The translations under genes were made by a program, and so were the position numbers. Source: an uncultured Pseudomonadota bacterium (GTDB lineage Bacteria; Pseudomonadota; Gammaproteobacteria; Steroidobacterales; Steroidobacteraceae). Taken from it: DNA of 5,539 nt. A model generated the notes under the pieces. That model saw only the letters and a list, made by a program, of their open reading frames with translations. It did not search any database and was not told where the DNA came from. Below are positions 4,957 through 5,539 of the stretch, in pieces. Location of the stretch: NCBI GenBank assembly GCA_903890265.1, contig CAITAM010000218.1:1-5539 (forward strand), in the 5' to 3' direction. The first letter of the stretch is position 1; every line of letters begins with the position of its first letter.

Positions 4957-5539
4957 ATGTTCAATCAGCTTCTCACGCCCGTGGGCGACAGTATCCTGTG
5001 GTCGTTTCTGGTCGCGGCCCTGCCGATCGTGCTGGTGCTTGCGCTCCTTGGCGTGCTGCGCCGGCCGGCCTGGCAGGCCTCGCTCGGTGGCCTCGTCCTC
5101 GCGTTCCTGATCGCAGTCACGGTCTGGCAGCTGCCGGTCAGTCTTGCCGCGAGCGCGGTGACCAATGGCGCGGTCTTCGCGCTGTGGCCGGTGATGTGGA
5201 TCGTGCTGAACGCCCTCCTCGTCTACAACATCGCGGTCGAGTCCGGACGCTTCGATGCCTTCCGCGACTGGATCGTGCAGAACATGCCGAACGACCGGCG
5301 CGTCGTCCTGATCCTCGTCGGCTTCTGCTTTGGCGCGCTGCTCGAGGGCATCTCGGGCTTCGGCACGCCGGTCGCCATCACGAGCTCGCTGCTGATCCTC
5401 ATCGGCTACCCGCCGATGGAGGCCCTCGTGTACGTGCTCATCTTCAACACCGCGCCCGTGGCGTTCGGCGCGCTCGGCGCGCCGATCACGGTGCTCGGTG
5501 CCGTCACCAACCTGCCCGCCGCGACGCTCGGCGCGATGG
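4957..5539 (+). CDS. lctP: L-lactate permease (LctP/LldP family), 3'-truncated by window edge
   Basis: The frame runs from ATG 4957 to the window end without a stop, giving the first 194 residues of a protein whose family is usually about 550 long. LctP permeases are inner-membrane carriers that import L-lactate (also D-lactate or glycolate in some members) with protons. The N-terminus MFNQLLTPVGDSILWSFLVA and the ALPIVLVLALLGVL helix align with the family start. The strongest signature is GFCFGALLEGISGFGTPVAI (residues 122-141), followed by NTAPVAFGALGAPI (164-177). WPVMWIVLNALLVYNIAVESGRFD (77-100) is the usual third helix and loop. Hydrophobic segments are near 14-34, 42-60, 72-92, 115-135, 138-150 and 156-182. 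The start is set by family alignment and a GGGGG ribosome site. The gene diverges from the ATP-grasp gene, and lactate dehydrogenase genes, its common partners, would lie beyond the window if present. Only truncation by the window limits the call. Confidence 0.93.
   Translation, partial: MFNQLLTPVGDSILWSFLVAALPIVLVLALLGVLRRPAWQASLGGLVLAFLIAVTVWQLPVSLAASAVTNGAVFALWPVMWIVLNALLVYNIAVESGRFDAFRDWIVQNMPNDRRVVLILVGFCFGALLEGISGFGTPVAITSSLLILIGYPPMEALVYVLIFNTAPVAFGALGAPITVLGAVTNLPAATLGAM

Overview
The window is GC-rich bacterial DNA with five protein-coding genes and no RNA gene, mobile element or CRISPR array that I can support. The gene set is an L-lactate permease, a TauE/SafE-type exporter, a TupA-like ATP-grasp enzyme, a lipoprotein with the LAGC lipobox and a small Sec-exported four-cysteine protein. 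Together with the codon usage this suggests a GC-rich Gram-negative, probably Pseudomonadota and perhaps Gammaproteobacteria. Genus cannot be told from this stretch.

Layout, left to right. Positions 1-380 (+) hold the 3' part of a small secreted protein whose start lies before the window. After a 75-bp convergent gap with a GC hairpin comes a large lipoprotein, 456-2402 (-), built of two beta-propeller-like repeat regions. A 489-bp non-coding divergent region (2403-2891) carries GC hairpins, a sigma-54-like element and an unusual translation-start area. It leads into a TauE/SafE membrane protein, 2892-3764 (+), which seems to start on CTG. That gene overlaps tail to tail by 58 bp with a TupA-like ATP-grasp gene, 3707-4681 (-). 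A 275-bp divergent gap with a strong GC hairpin precedes an L-lactate permease gene, 4957 to the window edge (+), cut off after 194 codons.

How the genes relate: they strictly alternate strand (+,-,+,-,+), so no two in the window can share a simple operon mRNA, and nothing in the sequence ties them into one pathway. Two encode transporters (lactate uptake; export of sulfite, organosulfonate or a similar anion), one a probable amide-ligase-type enzyme of the cell-surface polymer class, and two encode exported proteins. I found no convincing novel multi-gene system. The points most worth checking are the two-module propeller lipoprotein, the possible AB5 B-subunit-like fold of the small secreted protein, the CTG start of the exporter with a near-perfect Shine-Dalgarno stranded upstream, and the convergent coding overlap.
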